The notes beneath the pieces were generated by a model. That model ran no database searches. It had not been told where the DNA came from and saw nothing but the letters and a program-made list of their open reading frames with translations. 64,000 bases of DNA, taken from Excoecaria cochinchinensis (lineage: Eukaryota > Streptophyta > Magnoliopsida > Malpighiales > Euphorbiaceae). Within the stretch, counting starts at the first letter, position 1. Each line of letters opens with the position of its first letter. The DNA is taken from assembly GCA_947683425.1 (NCBI GenBank), contig CANTUQ010000020.1, positions 2,516,001-2,580,000 of the forward strand. Direction: 5' to 3'. The position numbers and the translations under genes were made by a program. Positions 47,791 through 59,500 of the stretch are shown here, in pieces.

Positions 47791-50059
47791 TTCCTTCTTC
47801 TTCCCCTCAATCGCAAACTGCAGATTTTCTTCGTTTTCCCAGAAATTCAATAGAAATCATTTCCAATCTAATTCACAACACCAACAAAACTCATATTACC
47901 TTTCAATCGATGTCCCAAACAGTATAAACAAGATCATTGCAACTTAATTCAACAATTACATCAACCAAAATCATGCATAGACACATTTAATTCCTTCAAG
48001 AACATAAACCCTAACAAATAACAGTAACTTCAAAACCCAAACACAGTACTTGCAATTTAATCCTACTCATGCATTACTAACACATTTACTCACATACTCA
48101 TGCATATACACATTTCAAAACATAACAAATTCCAGAAATTAGATAGTGTAAACACATTTACAAGCCTAGTGAGAAATAGGGCAGAGATAGGAACACAGAA
48201 ACTCTTTAAACCTTGCATACAATCAAAATACTCCCAAACCTGGAATGAAGATCCAAAAATCAAGCTTCAAAATCAATCCTCAATCCTTTCCTTGCCTTTA
48301 CTTTGCTTTTCCTTACAATCCAATGCTTGCACAAATAAGAAACCACACAATCCTTAGCAAAACCCTAACTTAACCAAAACAGGAGAAAGAAGAAGAAGAA
48401 CAGGAGCACATACAAAATCTTAAACCAACATACCTCTTCAAGAAAAGCACAATCCAAACCAAACACAACTCCAAGCCAATCGTGAAAGAAAGGAAAAGCA
48501 GAGAAAGGAGAAGAGAAGAAGAAGGGCAGGCGTGAGAGGGGAGACCGGGCTTACAATCTGTGTTTCCTCTCTCACTCACTTTCCTTTCTTCTTTTCTTCA
48601 TTCAATGCCCACCTAACATGCCCACATGGCAGATCCTAATTAGACCACAAACTCCACTTAAACATTCCAAACCATGGCACAACACTTGAGTCATACCCAA
48701 ACATTTCCTTAATAAATATCTTATCTTAATGCTCTTTAGTCCTTAAACAAATTACACTTCACTTACTTACACAATTCTTTCCTTACAAACTTAATTAATT
48801 AATTACCATTAAGTCCTTATTATCCAAATTCTCAATCACAAATTACTGGAATACCCTTCCGATCCCGATTTAGCATGCACAATCCGACTAGGGCTATTTT
48901 GGGGTGTGACATGACCTGCAAGAGTCAGTCTAGTAGATAGTTAGGCATGCCTAAAAGAGTCATTTTACTGCAGCCTCTGTATTGTTCTGGATCCTGATCA
49001 GGTTCCCGTTTTGTTCCTCACGAACTTCTACGTGTTTGGATCTTATTTAAGATCCCTTGGTAAAATGTTTTGAAAAGAGATACTGTGACGCACGCCGAAC
49101 CTCGCGTCCTCCCGAAAGCCAACTTCAGGGCTATCGGGAAAGGTTCATAAAACTTGTAAGGTATTTACAAGTGCATCTATTTTGGGCAACAATGAGGTTT
49201 CTTGGAGTCGCCACCCAATAGAACATTGGGAAGGGTCGTCTAACCTTATCGAGCCTAAGACGGGGCATACATATCCATTTTGAGCTAGCCAGAGGGATCT
49301 TGGAGGCCTCATCCTCTACTCCCCTAGAGCCTAGGATTGTGTATTTAAGCCTTTTGGCAGGACTCAAGAGGTGTCTTGGAAGTCCTAGACCTCTCGCCTC
49401 TTTGAGTCCCAAAGACCAGAGTGAGTTCGGGACTTCTCATTTATTCGTACTTTGATTAATTTTACAATTATGTTTTGAATTTATTATTTCACCACCTTTC
49501 CACACGATGCATTTTATTAAAGGCACGATCATTCACATCCAAAGCAGTAAATAGAAGCAAAAATCAAGATAAAGTGTTCAAAATAAATTACAATAACACT
49601 AGGAGCGGAATACAACTCCCATCTATAAAAGTACGATACATGCATAAAACGGGATATTTATTGGAATGAGGACTTTGGTCCTACCATGCACATTTATTAC
49701 AAAATGGTTTTTATGAATTATCAATTTTATTGACTGAAATGGGACATTGTTCCACCATTTTTGGGAAAATCTCTAGGTTTAATCGTTAGAAAGCTTTTGG
49801 TCCTTTTTACCTTAACGACGTTAAAACCATTTCCATAACAACATAAATAAAAGGTAAAGGTAAAAAAATGAACCCGAATCGAGATCCTCAGGATGGCGCA
49901 ACCACCATCTCTCACAACTCCAACTTCCAATGGTCAGAAAAGAACTCACAAGGATAAACATGTTAGCAAAACGTGAATAAAAATAAAAATAAAGATGAGA
50001 AAATTCTAACAGAAATAAGTTAAGAGATAAGATTTTATGAGATGAAAAAATGAGAATTT

Positions 50060-50105
50060 TGCCTAGGGACGGCTACCTGGATCGTGCCAACGGCCGTCCC
50101 TAGTG
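50060..50105. repeat. Palindrome GGGACGG.../...CCGTCCC in Q
   Basis: Inverted repeat CTAGGGACGGC...GGCCGTCCCTAG, in the slot where C and J carry CACGAGTCGTG. Confidence 0.7.
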
Positions 50106-50814
50106 AGGGGAAAACAAATTAAAGAACCTCTTAAATCTTTTGTAAAAAAGGGATAATAAAGTATATATAGAAATCAATGTAAATCAAATTAAATTATACA
50201 AATGTTAATCCAGAATGTTTACCCTCGGATTTTACCTTTTAGGGTGGATGTTGAATGATTTTGTCCCCGTGTGCCTCGTAAGGATCAAAAAAAGAATCAG
50301 ATCAAAGAAAGAAAATTTATGTTATTCTTTCCTTGAAAATTTGATAGCAATCGTGTGTTCAAATTAGTTATATTGATGGAAATGACTGAATTTCGTCACC
50401 TCAATTTGACTTAATTCGTAAGAAAAATTTGAAGAAATCAATTAATTAGAAGAAGTTTTATCAAAATAAAACTCTACAGATGAATAGAGATTTATATACT
50501 TTTTGTGTAATTTGCTCACAGAAAAACCTTTTCTCTAAAAAGCGATTTTTTACAAAAAATATTTGATAACCTTTTTTGTAAATAAAATTTCTCTAAAATT
50601 TCCCTCTCTTTTTCCAAATTCCCCCAAATTTTCTAACCCCTAAAACTGAAATTTTATCCTTTATTTATAGGGTTTTATGAGATAATTAAGATAAACCTCT
50701 ATCTAAAGTTTGAATTTTAAAAGGACTTTAAAATTCAAGTTTTAGATAAATTCTATCCTCATTTTAAAAAGAAAAGAGATGAAATTTTATCCAATCTCGC
50801 GTGATCCGGTCAGT

Positions 50815-51040
50815 TACCGTTCCGACGGGCTTCCCTGCACCTACCGATGGCCGTACCTACTAAGGGAAAATGCGGGAAACTGACTAGGGACGGGGCACGA
50901 TCCTAGGGACGGGCGTCCCTAGATTACCATGGGTCCGTCCCTACTACGCCTAGGGACGGGTATCACCCCCAAGTAGGGACGGGTATCACCCCCAAGTAGG
51001 GACGGGCGTCCCTACAAAGACGGGATGCCCGTCTGTGGAG
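50815..51040. repeat. Palindrome block TAGGGACGGGCGTCCCTA in Q
   Basis: Several units, with two tandem copies of AAGTAGGGACGGGTATCACC around 50960-51005, in the slot where C and J carry GTGAGATG units. Confidence 0.8.
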
Positions 51041-51574
51041 AAAAACTCCCAATTTTACCCAAATTTTGTAAAATTTATCCAACTCTTTCAAAACTCCATG
51101 CTATAGAAAAATATTTTAATCCTTGCGAGACCGAAAGACGAAAACCTCCGAATTTCATCCCCTTACTCGAAAATTGACGTTGATCTCTTCATCGGGTAAC
51201 TCTGATCTGGACTGCCTCAAGACTCGGTGTCTACAGATACTATGATACTATTTTTTTGATTTGTACCCATAAGGTACCGCTTCGTGTCGATTCATACCCG
51301 TAAGGTACCTCTACGCATTTACTCGTTATCCACTACCATGAGTCAGTAGGTGTTATGATTTGTTCTGATATGATTATAAGTATTTGAATCTGAATGACTT
51401 TATTATGAGCATATGAATCTGTTGGCATATAAATGTGTTTATTGAACCTTTGAATGGTGATGAATGGAATTCTATTATGATTATATCTTGTGATATTCAG
51501 TATGCCATTATGAATGTGATTTGCCTTGATGACCATTGTGAATGGCCGTCCATATATTATTGTTTGTTTTCCCA

Positions 51575-51613
51575 CTAAGTGTTATTGCTTAGCACGGTGT
51601 TTTCAATCGTGCA
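51575..51613 (+). other. Conserved hairpin pair in N
   Basis: CTAAGTG-TTAT-TGCTTAG (51575-51592), then GCACGG...TCGTGCAGG. The two changes in stem 1 give wobble pairs in RNA. Confidence 0.7.
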
Positions 51614-52017
51614 GGTGCGGAAGGTGTATAGCTTTTGGGAGAGTCGCTGCCAGTCAAGCCAACTCAGAGGGATTAGTGTTAGGGCTTCATTTTTGTAGCA
51701 TGATTATTTTGTAATAGTGATATATCTATTGTATATCATTTTTTTAAGCTTCCGCTATGTATCTCTGACAGTTGTAATTATTTTGTAATATTAGTTTTAG
51801 ATCAGAACATTATTGTAATGAATGTTATTATATTAATGCATGATCATTCTGAAGTTTCCAAAGTTTTTAATTTCTGCTATTTGTATGTATGTTTATATTA
51901 TGTGAATGAATGTTTTACACTGTTCTGCTTGGTGACACCCTTACTCATATGAGTTCTCACTCCCTTGCGGATGGTCCTCCTACATATGGGAAGGGGGGGG
52001 GGGGGTGTTACAGTGAG

Positions 52018-52441
52018 TACCTATCAAAGAAAGCAAGCCAAGGTAACTTTACTGGGAAAAATTTCAGGAACCAGTCGAGGTACATATTAGGTAGTGCTGG
52101 GGGCAGTAATACAGTAATGATAAGACAACTGAGGTTTTAGTTACCGAGGTTGGGCAAACTCAGAGATACTATTCCAATTTAGGCCGCTCTCTGTCTTGGG
52201 TCTTAGAGAAATTGACAAAGGAGGGGAAGTTGAGACCACTGCCACCTAGGCCAGCTGCAAATTAGGACAGCCAGGGCATAGAGATGATCAGTACTGCGCC
52301 TACCATCAGCACACTGGGCACTTGTCAGATTACTACTGAACCCTGAGGAACAAAATTCAAGATCTTATTGACTCCAAGGAGATCACTGACTCTGAGAAGA
52401 GGGAGAAGAAGAAGAGGGCAGGGTATAATGCAGTCCCCCCA
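52018..52441 (+). pseudogene. gag: Tat/Ogre gag, C-terminal part after N
   Basis: Continues the gag frame (YLSKKASQGNFTGKNF...) to a TAG at 52138, then changes frame: LEKLTKEGKLRPLPPRPAA, followed by a stop, then in another frame a knuckle-like CAYHQHTGHLSDYY (last Cys position changed to Y) and LRNKIQDLIDSKEI, which is the usual C-terminal zinc-binding part of Tat/Ogre Gag. At least two frame breaks and three stops; non-functional. Confidence 0.8.
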
Positions 52442-54585
52442 CCATGACTATGGTCGGAGAAGAAGAATATGTTTTTAGTTATTTTTTATTCCAAGAACAC
52501 ATTTTATGACAATATTTGCAATGTTGGGTATTTCAATAAGATGAACAATCTTGCGTATTTGTATAGTGTTTCTAATGATTACATTTCTCATGATCATGAT
52601 GCATTTATTTTTTGATATTAATTCAATTAATACTACTGTATTTAATCTCAGAACTTTGGAAAACCCAAAGGAAATCTTGATAGCATCTGATATAACTCCT
52701 GAAGAGGAAAATTCTGAGAGCTGAAAATAAAATAAAAATTGGAAAAAATGATAAAAGAAAAACTAATTGAAAATAGGGGATTGGATGAAAACTCACTAAG
52801 AGCGCTAGAACCTTTTTGATTACCCATCAAAGCAATCATTGGATAAGACGGAACCTAAAAAATGATTTAGGCAACCATTTCTTTGTATAGCTCTCTAAAT
52901 GATCATTTCCTACCCTTGTTTTGCAATCGCTTGCTAGCCCGTTGAGCCTTTATTTTGGTATGCTAAGTGCGTACTGATTTTGTTGCTATACATGTTGAAA
53001 CTACCCTTCGCCTAAAATGAATTTTATCTCCCCTTAGGAGAATGGCTGCTCTAATAAGGACAGATGTACTTCATTGATAATCTTCTGGGCTATCAAAACT
53101 CACGTAGATAAGGATGAATTTACACATAGGGAAGAGGGTTTAATTATTCACAATCTTGACTTTAAAAAAAAAAAAAAAAAGAGAAATAGAGCTCAAGATA
53201 GTAACCACTTAAACGAGTTTCGATGATTACTATTTTAATTGTTATTCTGACCTTGATGAGCTAAAACGTTACCGAGCCCAAATTCAAGAATACCTTTGTA
53301 TATGCAATTGAGCTGAGAACGGTTCACCCATCAGTCGAGTAAATATTGCGGCCATTTTTCTCTAGCGACCTGATCCTTCTTTGATAGCCATCTACCTAAG
53401 CCTAATGTTGCAACCAAAGTAAGACCTCTTGATTCTTAGTTCAGTCTTATCCAATTAGTGGAGATGACCTTCTAATAAGGTTTGGTACGTAGGAAGAGGC
53501 ATATGGTTTTTCTTGAACCTCAAGTGGGGAGCCATGAGTCTATTTATGTATTTGAGTTAAGTTTCATCCCCAATGTTACATCTAGAATCCACATTCAAAG
53601 AAAAAAAATTAAGAGCTGAGAGAAAATATTCAATCATGAAAAATAAAGAGGGCTGATTGATAACAGGAGTTTGATGTTTTCAAGAGATTAGATGAGGTTT
53701 TGTATTTTTGAGATTAATGCCAAATAATGATCCTGTGTAATAAAATCAAATTGAAATATATGCATTTATGCAATGTTATTAATGTGACCAGAGCAGTTCA
53801 TCTTGTATACTCAAAGTTGCCTGGTCCTAGTATAAAATCAGCACATGGTTACTATCTACCTTCTGCCACTCTCATCACTCGAGTCTTTCAGCCGACTCAT
53901 CCTGTTATCAATTATGAGACCAATCCTACATCACCTTCATGATAAGAACCAAGCTTAAGCAACCATGATCCAAGACGTAAGTGCATGCCGATTATACTTG
54001 AAAGATTTTTGGCAATAGCTTCAACCTTCTTTACAATCTCAAAAAAAATGCTGTTAGAGATAAAAATCGTAATTGGCGCTCTAAGCAAAAGTTAGGCCAA
54101 AGGGCAGGGTGAAAACCTGGGAACAGGCAGTCTGTCCTATAAAAAAAAATTAAATGAATAAAAGCCGCTGGATTGGGTTGGGTCCATTCCAGGCAAAAAA
54201 ATAAGGCACTGGGTTATGTGAAAATCCGAAAAGGACGCATTTCCTGCTAAGAAATGCTAGTGTGAAAATCTACAAGGGACGTACTACCTTCAAAAAATGA
54301 CTACAGGTATCAGAAGAGAACCTCATGATCCCCAAGGCATGAAATGCAAGAGCAGCTTCAAAAGGCATCAATCCTATCGCAACTTATGGCCAAACCGACT
54401 GTCACCTCTAAATCCACCTAGATGGATTCTTATCCTGCATTCCTGCATGAAACATGCATCTCACGTGCATGCTCACTCTTTTTTTTGCATATTTAGTTTT
54501 TCAATTTTGCATTAAGAAAGATTCGATGCAGACACCGGCAGAAGGTGAGTGACGACATCAATCCACACATTAAGAGCACATCTCA
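52442..54585 (+). other. Rest of the J interior: pre-RT remnant and 3' untranslated region
   Basis: Near 52645-52705 a short stretch reads as the segment that precedes RT in Tat elements (LENPKEILIASDITPEEE), then coding similarity ends. No RT, RNase H or integrase motif follows; I infer an internal deletion. From about 54160 the sequence matches the 3' untranslated region of C. The open frame at 53727-53942 is not recognised and is probably chance. Confidence 0.6.
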
Positions 54586-54775
54586 CACTTTGTAAGCCTA
54601 GAACGGGCTCGGTCCAGTTCAAAAGAACACCTCTGCACTTTGTAAGTCTAGAACGGGCTCGGTCCAGTTAAAAAGAACAACCTCGCACTTTGTAAGCCTA
54701 GAATGGGCTCGGTGTAGCTCAGAAGAGCAATCCTCGCATTTGTAAGTCTGGAGCAGACTCGGTGCATCATCTAGT
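54586..54775. repeat. Tandem array, four 50-bp units, 3' untranslated region of J
   Basis: Units start at 54586, 54636, 54686 and about 54735 with CACTTTGTAAG and contain CGGGCTCGGT. It stands exactly where C has its two unrelated arrays. Confidence 0.85.
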
Positions 54776-54861
54776 CCAAGAAGATAGCTACCTCAGGTAC
54801 GCGCTTCTTCCTTCTTTCTTTGAGTTTTGGCTCACTTAGGCACCCAGGCACTACGTTCCCT

Positions 54862-54876
54862 AAAACTGGGGGCAAC
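54862..54876 (+). promoter_or_regulatory. Polypurine tract of J
   Basis: AAAACTGGGGGCAAC directly before the 3' LTR. Confidence 0.78.
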
Positions 54877-55029
54877 TGTAGACACCGGGTCCTGAGGCAT
54901 CTCAGACTGAAGTTACCTAGTGATGAAAATGATGCCTATCCACGGGCAAGAGGACAAATGAAAGTGATGGTTTACTCGAAAATGTTATTTGTTTTTTTTT
55001 TTTAAAAAATGTTTTAAGGTTTGCTGGGG

Positions 55030-55170
55030 GGCCTGTGGGGTGAGGCCTATCTCACCCATGTGAGATGGAGCCTCACATTTGTGAGGCCCATCTCACATTG
55101 GTGAGATGCAACCTCACCATGTGAGGCTCATTTCACAGGTGAGATGAAAATCTCACCTACCTCATGTGCC
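55030..55170. repeat. Palindrome block 1 in the 3' LTR of J
   Basis: GTGAGATG/CATCTCAC units aligned with 35534-35662. Confidence 0.8.
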
Positions 55171-55916
55171 CCATACTGCTCCTAACATCCCTTTTCCCCG
55201 TTTTCAGGGGATTTGGTTTGAAAAAATGTGGTTTATGCTTGATTGGGCGAAAGAAAAAACTAATCCTGTCAAATATAATTAAGGAGAAGTGAAAGCTGAA
55301 GAAAAAGGAGAGAGGGAATTATTGGAGAGAGCTGAACTGAAAGAGAAAAACACAGAAAGAAAAAAGCTTGGGGAGAAAAAAGAAATGAAGAAGAAAGAAA
55401 GGAAAACATTCTAAGATTGGTTTTGAGAAAAAGATAACAAGTTCTTAACGTTGGAAAGTCCATTATTTTGGTTTTCTGGAATGTAACTTCCATTAAAAAG
55501 TTTTTGAGTTTCTGTTTTAACCATCCTTTCAAGAAGAGCAAAGAGGGAAACCAGAAATCTTTCATTTGCAGATCAAAGATCAATATCTGAGGCTAAATAC
55601 TGAATAGCCATATCTCTATTCCTGTTCTTTCTTCTTTCTTTCTTTCTTTTTACTTTTTTTATGTTTTGCTTTACCGGTTAGTTCTTCTCTTTATACATAC
55701 TCTGTTTGTTTTTCATTTGATTTTGTTAATCTGTTTATCGTATGTTTGTTGTTGTTTGTTATCAGACATAGATCGTAAGTAGCTATTATGATTAAACAAA
55801 CATGTTTATGGCTTTATTATGCATGTTTTGATGGCATTTTGTTGTATTTGTTAGTCTGTTCAAGTTACTCTGTTCATCCCTATTTTTACGTTCTCCTGAT
55901 CGTCTCTTCATTTTGT

Positions 55917-56100
55917 TCGAGTCGTGAGCCTTTGTCCGAGTCGTGTCCTTGTTGCACGAGTCATTTTTTTTCTTGTTGTTCGATATCATGCTCCCCTGTT
56001 CTCTCTATCCGAATCGTGAAAGGTGTGCATGACTCGTGCACCTCTTGCACGAGTCGTGCCCTCCTTGCAAGACTCATGGAAGGATGCATGAGTCGTGCAC
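55917..56100. repeat. Palindrome block 2 in the 3' LTR of J
   Basis: CACGAGTCGTGC units aligned with 36476-36683, with a deletion of about one unit and several CG to TG or CA changes. Confidence 0.8.
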
Positions 56101-58452
56101 TTCCCTTTCCCTGTTCGTTTCTTCTCTTTTATGTTCTGTACATAAATGCATGAATATAGTTTGCTCTATTTAATTTATGTCTTAATTATTAATGATATGT
56201 ATTATTTGTCAAAATTTAATGATTTTTGCTGACTTATTTGAGTTGTTTATCTATTAATTTTATTTAATTATTTGCTTATATATTCTTCATTTAACTACTC
56301 TACTAACATTTTTTTTTTTCATTTTCTTTTATTTTTCTCAAATTTTTTTATCTTTGCGAGTTATATTCATGCTCGGGTCAGGGGATCGGAGATGAAGGAC
56401 CTTTGATTTAGGGTTTGCATTTCAAATTTCGTATTTTCTTTTATTCTATTATCTTTATGTGTTGTATGTAAAATATATTTTCTATTATCCGTATTATAGA
56501 AAATCACATTTTTTAAAAACTAATAACTTGGAATTTTTATTAATAAAATGGACCAATGTCCTATTTTAACCAATAAAATCTCACTTTCAAATGGAGAACT
56601 AATTTTCATAGAATGGGATCACTCATCTTAGTCTTTTCAGTCAGTGCCTAAAAATAGTTCTCTAGTTTTTTAAGCTAATAAAAGGGAACCAATGTTCCTA
56701 AAATGTAATAAATGACCCGATTTATATATGATGCATTGTAATTACTCTTATACATTTTTGATTATTTTTATTCTCTTTTGGGCCCTTGTAATTAATTTTG
56801 GGGCAAGTTTTATTATTTATGCTTTATTATTTTGGGGGATTGTTTTGTGCCATTCAATTTTTTATTTGTAATTTATTTATTTACTTATTACTTTATTATT
56901 TATTTATTTACTGTTTTATTTACCGCGTTCAATATGCTTGCAAATGCGCTTTAAATTCAATGCACAATCGCGTGAGATGAGAGATGGAATTTTGATTTCT
57001 TAAAAACTCATTTATAGACTTAAGTCATTAATAAGAGTGAAGTTCCGAATACCTTCTCTAGTTTAGACTAATAGAGGTTAGAGACCTTTCCCAATTTCTT
57101 GTAAATTGTGTGGCGAGTGCAAAATACCTCAAAGGTGCCTAAAGGCGTTGTGAGTCTAGATGATCCTTTCTAATGTTCTATTGGAAAGGAGGCATCCAAG
57201 ATGACTCATGATGCCCAAGATCAAAAAGACGCGAACAAATCCTTCGAGCCCTAAAAGCGGGCTCAACGAGGGCCTTTGCTAGGTTCGGCGCGCCTCACAG
57301 AAACCCAAGAAATCACACAATGCACAAAAGCCCTAAGTTAAAAATACGTTCTAAAAGACCAAGAGAAAGAAGAAGAAGAAGAAAACTCAACCACTTACCC
57401 AATAAAACTTGAGAGATGATCAATTTCCACCAAAACCACTTGGATTTTATCACACCCCAGTTTCCCCCTAGAAGTTAAGCCATGTGCATGTATGCATTGA
57501 GTATCTGTGTATGCATGTGTTATTTAAATTGAGTAATATGTTTGTTTTATGGGGTTAATAGAGTGTGGGTGCATATATGTTAGTAGTGTGTGTGCTTTTA
57601 GGTTGTGTTAGTGTGTGCAAGCTCATTTGGTAGTAGGATGTGTAATAGTGGAGTTAGTCTTGTGTGTGTGTGATGCATGGGTGTAGGGTGTGAATTATCA
57701 AAACCCACCGATCACAAGGTGACAAGTGGAAAGGGGAATTAAGTTGGGGTAAATATAGTGTGGAGAGAGAAAGAGAGAGCATAATTTTGGTTTTCGCTCT
57801 CCCGTTTTCCCTTCCTCCTCCCCTCTTTGCTCCTTCTTCCTTCCTTTTCCTCTTGCTACCCCTTGGCTCATTCCTCTTGGATGAATTATTGGTGGATCTT
57901 GGTAATTCTAAAGAGTTTATTTGGTAAGTTTATTGAGTTCTTTCTTCTTCTTCTTCTTGATTTTGTTAGAGTGTGTTTAATCTAGGGTTTGTTGTGTTTG
58001 TGTGTTTTTGGGTGTTTTGATTAGTTGAGCCTCCTTGCGATTCCAAGGGAAAAGAGAAGGCTAGTGGGAGTGGTGCTAAGTGATTGGAGCAAGGAATTTC
58101 AGGTTTGGGAAATTATGTGCATTTTGATGTTTTGGTTCTTTGTTGATTTTCTGGAAGTTGTATGGTTAATTGAGTTTATGATGGTTTGTATGTCATGAGC
58201 GTTAAGTATGTTGAGTTGATAAAACTTAGATTATGATTTTATTGGCTCATACATGCAATTGATTATGTTTTGGATTATAAATTGCTGGATTTGGGCTTGA
58301 TTAATTTAGTCATGCATGATTTCTTTGGGGTTATGAGCTTATAAGGTGGGTTTTAAGTTGGTTTTGATAAGTTGAATGTTTAATTTCTGGGTATGTGGAG
58401 TTTGGTTTTGAGTTGGGAGGAAATTTTGGGAATTTTTTTGGGTTTGGGTCGA

Positions 58453-58745
58453 TCTACACGGCGGTATAGTTTGGAATACCACCGTGTGAATCGCGTGTTT
58501 TCCTTCAGTTTTGCTTGTCCGTGATTTTACACGGCGGTAAGGACATTTCATACCGCCGTGTAAAGTCATTCTGCCTTGAAGGAATTCTGGGCTGTGCATT
58601 TTACACGGGGGTATTGATTATCCATACTGCTGTGTAAAAGCATTCTGCCTCTTATGTTGGGCATGTTACACGGCGGTATGGCTTTACCTTACCAACGTGT
58701 AGGATGTCTTACACGGCGGTAAGGATAAGTCATACAGCCGTGTAA
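58453..58745. repeat. Palindrome block ACACGGCGGTA/TACCGCCGTGT in K
   Basis: Five or six inverted repeats, each two 13-14 bp arms around a loop of about 10 bases, e.g. TTACACGGCGGTAAGG...CATACCGCCGTGTAA at 58527-58562. The related LTR N has none. Confidence 0.87.
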
Positions 58746-59500
58746 AACGTCTATGCCCTCAAAAATTTGAAGTTCTTGGTTTTCGTCTTTCTCATTCCTT
58801 TTTCATTTATTTTGGTTTTGAACCTTATTTAGCGTTATCTTATCTAGCTAATAACATTAAATTATACTTTGCCTTATTAAATTATATTGAATGTTGCGTT
58901 TGAATACAAAATGTATTATGCATACCTAAATTTTATGATTCCTCTTTATAACAATATGTTGTACTTGAATGTGATTTGTATTATGCATGACCTGCGAGAG
59001 TAAGTCTAGTGGATAGTTAGGCATGCCTAATAGAGTTCTATAGCTACAGCCCTCAGTTATGTTTGGACCCTGATCAGATCCCTATTTAGTTCCTCGCGAA
59101 CTTCAATGTGTTTGGATCTTGTTTAAGATCCCCTTTGTAAAATGTTTTGAAATGGGAAAAATGTGATATTGCTGTTCGACTTGTACCCGTAAGGCACCGC
59201 CATGCGTTCGATTCGTACCCGTAAGGTACCGCCATGTGTTGCTCGTTATCCATTACTGTGTGTCAGTAGGTGTTGTGATTTTTTCTGTTATTCTTATGAG
59301 AATGTGAATCCAAATGACTATGATTATAAGTTTGTGAATTAGATTAACTCTATTTATGAGCATATGAATCAGTTGGCATATGAATGTGATTCGTTTATGA
59401 TTGTATCTTATGTGATTATCAGCATATGTTATTATGAATGCGTTTTGCCTTAACGACTATTGTGAATGGCTGTCCACATTATTGTTATGTGTTTTCCCCA

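Larger units (their letters stand above)
44697..48911 (-). mobile_element. O: solo Gypsy LTR of the 4-kb family, with insertion P
   Basis: Outer ends TGTAAC at 44697 and GGGGTGTGACA at 48911 with duplication TGACC (44692-44696, 48912-48916). P splits the first six bases from the rest, which restarts TGTAACACCCCC at 44895. The body (about 4.0 kb) aligns with M and F by its ends (CCCCGTTGGAAGGACG) and hairpin region, but its palindrome block is different. Confidence 0.87.
49084..51235 (-). mobile_element. Q: solo Tat/Ogre-type LTR
   Basis: TGTGACGCACGCC start and CGGTGTCTACA end, 2152 bp, perfect duplication GATAC (49079-49083, 51236-51240). On the minus strand it starts TGTAGACACCGAGTC, as in J. 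It belongs to the subfamily of B and L. Palindromes at 50060-50105 and 50815-51040 use GGGACGGGCGTCCC. No interior. Confidence 0.9.
43774..52012 (+). mobile_element. N: solo Gypsy LTR in gag of J, split by O and Q
   Basis: TGTAACACCC start, GGGGTGTTACA end, perfect duplication GTGAG (43769-43773, 52013-52017). Without O and Q it is about 1.86 kb. It is related to the 5' LTR of K (shared text GATCCCAAGGGAAAGGAGAA-like and the palindrome series) but has no palindrome block where K has one. A run of 13 G (51993-52005) stands just before its TGTTACA end. Confidence 0.88.
35376..57299 (+). mobile_element. J: Tat/Ogre-type Gypsy element with both LTRs, gag but no pol
   Basis: 5' LTR 35376-37895 and 3' LTR 54877-57299, flanked by AAAAC (35371-35375) and GAAAC (57300-57304), a target duplication with one mismatch. 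About 9.7 kb is its own; the rest is insertions M and N. Order: LTR, primer site, leader, gag, short pre-RT remnant, 3' untranslated region with tandem repeats, polypurine tract, LTR. RT, RNase H and integrase are absent. Assignment to Tat/Ogre rests on LTR termini, gag text, the non-Met primer site and repeats before the polypurine tract. Confidence 0.88.
54877..57299 (+). repeat. 3' LTR of J
   Basis: TGTAGACACCGGGTCC to GGCGCGCCTCACA, 2423 bp, clearly diverged from the 5' LTR (many substitutions and indels), so J is much older than H. Palindrome blocks at 55030-55170 and 55917-56100. Confidence 0.9.
33351..57447 (-). mobile_element. I: partial Gypsy LTR, minus orientation, split by J
   Basis: TGTAACACCCCC start at 33351 after GATTA. 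33351-35375 and 57305-57447 belong to it, and J fills the gap. The join is supported by homology: read on the minus strand the two pieces follow the same order as LTRs N and K (GTGATCCCAAGGGGAAAGAG, then GGTTTGGG). It has the hairpin pair (33726-33766) and a palindrome block. Its last part is missing at 57447, where K begins, so it is either split by K or truncated. Confidence 0.7.

Noticed and set aside
53727..53942. 71-codon open frame in the 3' region of J as an extra Tat open reading frame
   Set aside because: Short, no recognised motif, not matched in the corresponding part of C within the window.
57448..57460. Direct abutment of I and K as an inverted-repeat element
   Set aside because: I (minus) and K (plus) are related LTRs in opposite orientation, but K has its own primer site and gag-pol, so independent insertion is simpler.
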